From Salipiger thiooxidans (GTDB lineage: Bacteria; Pseudomonadota; Alphaproteobacteria; Rhodobacterales; Rhodobacteraceae), in NCBI RefSeq assembly GCF_900102075.1, contig NZ_FNAV01000018.1, positions 1-64,000 of the forward strand: a DNA stretch of 64,000 nt, given 5' to 3'. A program made the translations under genes and the position numbers. The notes beneath the pieces are model-generated. The model was given only the letters and a program-made list of their open reading frames with translations. It was not told the origin of the DNA and did no database searches. Positions 60,534-64,000 of the stretch are shown in pieces; positions within the stretch are counted from its first letter, which is position 1, and each line of letters starts with the position of its first letter.

Positions 60534-63119
60534 ATGAGTCTGACGGCACGGCTGGCCGAGGAGCGCCGCGCGCGGCTGGCGGCGGAGCGTCTGCTGGAAC
60601 TCAAGCAGGCCGAGCTTTTTGCCGCCAACCGGAAGCTCAACAAGCATGCCCGCGCGCTGAGCAACGAGATCCACTCGACCCGCGCCGAGATCAGCGAGGT
60701 GCGGACCGAGAACCGGCGCGTGAAATCCGAGCTCGGCGAGGCGCACGAGAAGATCGAGATGGTCGAGGGCCAGCTCTGGAAGGCCCTGCAATCCATGCGC
60801 GACGGCTTCGCGACCTTCAGCGCCGAGCGGATGATGGAGCTTGCCAACCCCGCCTATCTCGCCCCGTTCGAGGGGCTCGACACCATCGGGCCGGGTGCCA
60901 GCTACCGCCACGTGCTCGAGATGATGGTCGAGGAAGGCATCGTCGACCTGCAGGGCGAGCCGCGCCGGTCCTGGCACGAGCGCATGACCGCGCGCTGGGA
61001 CATGGACCCGATCCCCTCCGAAACGTTGCGGCTCTGGACCGGGCAGTTCATCAAGATGCAGGACCGGCACCTGCCCGACGGCGGCGTGGTGTCGCTCTGC
61101 GTCGACATCACCGAGCTCATGCGCATGTGGTCCGCCCTAGAAGAGCTGCCCGACGGCTTCGTCATCTACGACGCCGAGGACCGGATGCTGATGTGCAACG
61201 AGCCCTACCGCGCGATCTACAAGGCCAGCGCCCCCGCCATCGTGCCAGGCGCCTCCTTCGAGGACATCCTGCGCTACGGGCTCGAACGCGGCCAGTACGC
61301 CGCCGCCGTCGGGCGCGAGGAAGACTGGCTCGAGGAACGGCTCTCGGCCCATCGCCACGCCAGCCACGAGATGGAGCAGCAGCTGGGCGACGGCCGCTGG
61401 CTGCGCATCTACGAGCGCCCGCTCCGCGACGGCGGCCGCGTCGGGCTGCGCATCGACATCACCGGCGTCAAGGACACCCAGCGCGAGCTCGAGGAGGCCA
61501 GGATCCGGGCCGAGACCGCGAGCCGGGCGAAATCCTCCTTCCTCGCCAACATGAGCCACGAGATCCGCACCCCGATGAACGGCGTCGTGGGCATGGCCGA
61601 GCTTCTGCGCGAATCCCCCCTCACCGACGAGCAGCGGCTCTACGTGGACACCATCCGCGGCTCGGGCGAGGCGCTTCTGGTGATCATCAACGACATCCTG
61701 GACTACTCGAAGATCGAGGCCGACAAGCTCAAGCTCAGCGCCGAGAGCTTCGATCTCGAACGCGCCGTGCACGAGGTGCTGCTGCTGCTCCAGCCCACCG
61801 CGCGGGAGAAGGGGCTCGAGATGCTGGCGGAATACGACATGTTCCTGCCGCAGCGGGTGGTCGGCGACCCCGGGCGGGTACGGCAGATCCTCACCAACCT
61901 CGTGGGCAACGCGGTGAAGTTCACCAACGAGGGGCACGTGCTGGTGCGGGTGCTGGGACTGCGGCACGCCCATGGCGCGCTCGACGTGCGCATCACCGTC
62001 GAGGACACCGGGGTCGGGGTGCCCGCCGACAAGATCGAGCACATCTTCGGCGAGTTCAACCAGGCCGAGGACGACCGCAACCGCCCCTTCGAGGGCACCG
62101 GGCTCGGCCTCGCGATCACCAAGCGCCTGGTCGAGATGATGGAGGGCGAGATCTGGGTGGAATCCGGGCCCGGTCAGGGCTCATGCTTCGGGCTGCGCAT
62201 CCCGCTCGCCGTCGCCGCCCCCTCCGGGGAGAGTTGCGCCACCCTGCCGGAGGGGCTCGAAACCGTGCTGGTAGTCGAGGACCACGCGCTCAACAGCGCC
62301 ATCCTCGCCCGCCAGCTCGAGACGCTGGGGCTCGTGGTCGCCACCTGCAAGACCGCCGAGGAGGCGCTCGACCGCATGGCCGAGCCGCCCGACCTGGTGA
62401 TCGCCGAGCAGGAGCTGCCCGACATGAGCGGGCTCGAACTGACGCGGCAACTGGCGCTGATGCAGCCGGGCCTGCCGGTGATCCTGCTGACCCCCGAGCC
62501 CGCCGGCCTCGCGGTGGCGGGGCGCGAGGCCGGGGCGCGGGCGGTGCTGCAAAAGCCGGCGCAGCGCAGCGCCCTGCTCGCGGCGCTGGAGACTGCGCTC
62601 GAACCGCCGCAGTCCGGCGCCGGGTCCGAGGTGCAGCGCCCGGTGCCGGCCTTCCGCCACCGCCCCGTCACCGGCGCGAGCCCGCGGCCCCACCCGGCCG
62701 AGCGTCCGGTCGCAAGGCCGGCCCCGCGACCGCTCGATGTGCTGCTCGCCGAGGACAACCGCACCAATCAACTGGTGTTTCGCAAGATGGTGCAGAAGCT
62801 CGGCCAGCCGCTGCGCCTGCGCTTCGCCGACAACGGCATCGAGGCGGTGCGCGCCTACCGGGAACAGCGGCCGGACCTGATCTTCATGGACATCTCCATG
62901 CCCCACATGGACGGCAGGGAAGCCACGCGCGAGATCCGCGCGCTCGAGGCCGGCGGCCCGCGGGTCCCCATCATAGCGGTCACCGCCCATGCCATGACCG
63001 GCGACCGCGAGGGCGTGATCGAGGCCGGGCTCGACGACTACCTGACCAAGCCGCTGCGCAAGGCCGAGCTTGCGGCACTGCTCGACAAGTGGACGAGCGC
63101 CGTGGCTCAGGCGCCGTAG
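60534..63119 (+). CDS. hybrid histidine kinase with two receiver domains (one degenerate)
   Basis: An 861-residue cytoplasmic kinase without membrane segments. An N-terminal coiled coil (about 1-85) is followed by two PAS-like domains, a HisKA domain with His342 (NMSHEIRTPMNG), and an HATPase domain (VEDTGVGVPADKI and FEGTGLGLAI). The first receiver (about 580-690) has Glu625 where the phosphorylated Asp should be (DLVIAEQELPDMSG). The second receiver (about 738-855) is intact with Asp786 (LIFMDISMPHMDG). It is divergent from the macroglobulin operon. The input signal is unknown. Confidence 0.94.
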   Translation: MSLTARLAEERRARLAAERLLELKQAELFAANRKLNKHARALSNEIHSTRAEISEVRTENRRVKSELGEAHEKIEMVEGQLWKALQSMRDGFATFSAERMMELANPAYLAPFEGLDTIGPGASYRHVLEMMVEEGIVDLQGEPRRSWHERMTARWDMDPIPSETLRLWTGQFIKMQDRHLPDGGVVSLCVDITELMRMWSALEELPDGFVIYDAEDRMLMCNEPYRAIYKASAPAIVPGASFEDILRYGLERGQYAAAVGREEDWLEERLSAHRHASHEMEQQLGDGRWLRIYERPLRDGGRVGLRIDITGVKDTQRELEEARIRAETASRAKSSFLANMSHEIRTPMNGVVGMAELLRESPLTDEQRLYVDTIRGSGEALLVIINDILDYSKIEADKLKLSAESFDLERAVHEVLLLLQPTAREKGLEMLAEYDMFLPQRVVGDPGRVRQILTNLVGNAVKFTNEGHVLVRVLGLRHAHGALDVRITVEDTGVGVPADKIEHIFGEFNQAEDDRNRPFEGTGLGLAITKRLVEMMEGEIWVESGPGQGSCFGLRIPLAVAAPSGESCATLPEGLETVLVVEDHALNSAILARQLETLGLVVATCKTAEEALDRMAEPPDLVIAEQELPDMSGLELTRQLALMQPGLPVILLTPEPAGLAVAGREAGARAVLQKPAQRSALLAALETALEPPQSGAGSEVQRPVPAFRHRPVTGASPRPHPAERPVARPAPRPLDVLLAEDNRTNQLVFRKMVQKLGQPLRLRFADNGIEAVRAYREQRPDLIFMDISMPHMDGREATREIRALEAGGPRVPIIAVTAHAMTGDREGVIEAGLDDYLTKPLRKAELAALLDKWTSAVAQAP

Positions 63120-63877
63120 GGGCGGGTGAAGACCGGCTGGTCGGGCTTGGACAGCGCCTCGTTGAAGGCATAGCCGCCGCTGTCGAAATCCCGCAGCGCG
63201 TCCGGATCGGTGAGGCGGCGTTGCACGATGTAGCGGGCCATCGCACCGCGCGCCTTCTTGGCGTAGAAGCTCACGATCTTGGGCGCGCCGTCCTTGTCCT
63301 CCATGAACTGCGGGGTGATCACCCGCAGCTTCAGCGCCTTGCGGTCGACGGCGCCGAAATACTCCTGGCTCGCGCAGTTCACCAGCACCTCGGTGCCGCG
63401 CGCCTCGGCATCGGCGTTCAGCGCCTTGGCGATGCTGTCGCCCCACCAGGCGTAGAGATCCTTGCCGCGCCGGGTCTTCAGCTTCGAGCCCATCTCGAGC
63501 CGGTACTGCTGAATGCCGTCGAGCGGTCGCAGCACGCCGTAGAGTCCCGACAGGATGCGCAGGTGATCCTGCGCCCAGGCCATCTCGTCCGCGTCGAGCG
63601 AGGCCGCCTCGAGCCCCTGGTAGGTGTCGCCAGCAAAGCCCAACGCCGCGGGGCGCAGCACCGCGTCCTCAGGCTCGGCCGAAAAGTCGCGGAAGCGGTC
63701 GCGGTTGAGCTTGGCGAGATCGTCCGACAGCCCCATCAGCCCCTTCAGATCGCCCAGCGTCAGGTTGCGCGCGGTCTTCGCCAGCCGCACTGCCTCGTCC
63801 GCGAAGCACGGCTCGGTCATCGCCACGTCGCGCTCGGCCCAGTCCAGCCGCTTGGCCGGAGACACCACCACAAGCAT
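63107..63877 (-). CDS. yaaA: peroxide stress protein YaaA (DUF328)
   Basis: A 256-residue protein opening LVVVSPAKRLDWAE, with the family segments AALGFAGDTYQGLEA, LRILSGLYGVLRPLDGIQQYRLEMGS and YAWWGDSIAKALN. YaaA limits intracellular iron and DNA damage under hydrogen peroxide stress. Its 3' end overlaps the kinase gene by 13 bases (convergent). Confidence 0.93.
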   Translation of the reverse strand: MLVVVSPAKRLDWAERDVAMTEPCFADEAVRLAKTARNLTLGDLKGLMGLSDDLAKLNRDRFRDFSAEPEDAVLRPAALGFAGDTYQGLEAASLDADEMAWAQDHLRILSGLYGVLRPLDGIQQYRLEMGSKLKTRRGKDLYAWWGDSIAKALNADAEARGTEVLVNCASQEYFGAVDRKALKLRVITPQFMEDKDGAPKIVSFYAKKARGAMARYIVQRRLTDPDALRDFDSGGYAFNEALSKPDQPVFTRPYGA

Positions 63878-63945
63878 CGTCTCTCTCCTGTCCGGGCCGG
63901 TCCCGGATCGTCTACATCTGGGTTTCGGAATATCTTGACGCCGGT

Positions 63946-64000
63946 CTAGTCCACCCGCCCCAGAACGTCCAGAAATGCCGTCCCGAAACGCTCGAACCGG
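63946..64000 (-). CDS. 3' end of an unidentified gene (partial)
   Basis: On the minus strand an open frame enters from the right edge and ends in TAG at 63946-63948. It gives the C-terminus RFERFGTAFLDVLGRVD. Position and strand suggest it is upstream of yaaA and may be co-transcribed with it. Too short to identify. Confidence 0.5.
   Translation of the reverse strand, partial: RFERFGTAFLDVLGRVD

Overview
The window is about 68% GC. Its gene content points to an alphaproteobacterium of the Rhodobacterales (Roseobacter/Paracoccaceae group): accBC-aat-DUF2155-mlaD-NDUFA12, TrcR (DUF1013), a Paracoccus-type sox cluster, KpsC/KpsS capsule export, TRAP transporters and an NDUFA12-type complex I subunit. 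Species cannot be read from the sequence; a Salipiger-like sulfur-oxidising roseobacter would fit, as an inference.

Layout. 1-9.7 kb is mostly housekeeping: accBC and aat on the plus strand, convergent with DUF2155, mlaD, NDUFA12, a RidA-like gene, clpX and clpP, then a CDF metal exporter and two tandem paralogous lipoproteins. 10.4-20.4 kb is the thiosulfate-oxidation locus. soxVWXYZABCD lies on the minus strand; soxS, soxR and the thiosulfate permease soxT diverge on the plus strand. Operator-like inverted repeats lie in the soxS/soxV, soxW/soxX and soxA/soxB gaps. A terminator-like hairpin after soxA suggests that soxBCD can be transcribed separately. 20.4-28.8 kb carries ribE, a capsule-export trio (kpsS, a Wza/KpsD-like lipoprotein, kpsC), ybaB-recR, trcR and an RNase T2.

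28.9-36.8 kb is a catabolic island: an acyl-CoA synthetase, a GntR regulator coupled to an HMG-CoA lyase-like gene, a divergent CaiB-type CoA-transferase and a DctPQM TRAP transporter. Together they look like uptake, CoA activation and cleavage of a branched dicarboxylate. 37.0-43.1 kb is a decayed zone: an IS5-family remnant invaded by short palindromic inserts, an integrase stump beside tRNA-Pro(CGG), an internally deleted Na/Pi cotransporter, and a deletion that fuses the 5' ends of a LysR gene and a divergent epimerase gene. leuB lies inside this zone.

43-64 kb holds an EEP-family secreted protein and membrane-protein pair, acetoacetate-type CoA-transferase subunits, leuC-(small ORF)-leuD, an MscS channel, a thiolase, an alpha-2-macroglobulin/glycolipid-binding/PBP1C operon, a hybrid histidine kinase with one degenerate receiver, and yaaA. 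Partial genes run off both ends. No rRNA operon or CRISPR array was seen.
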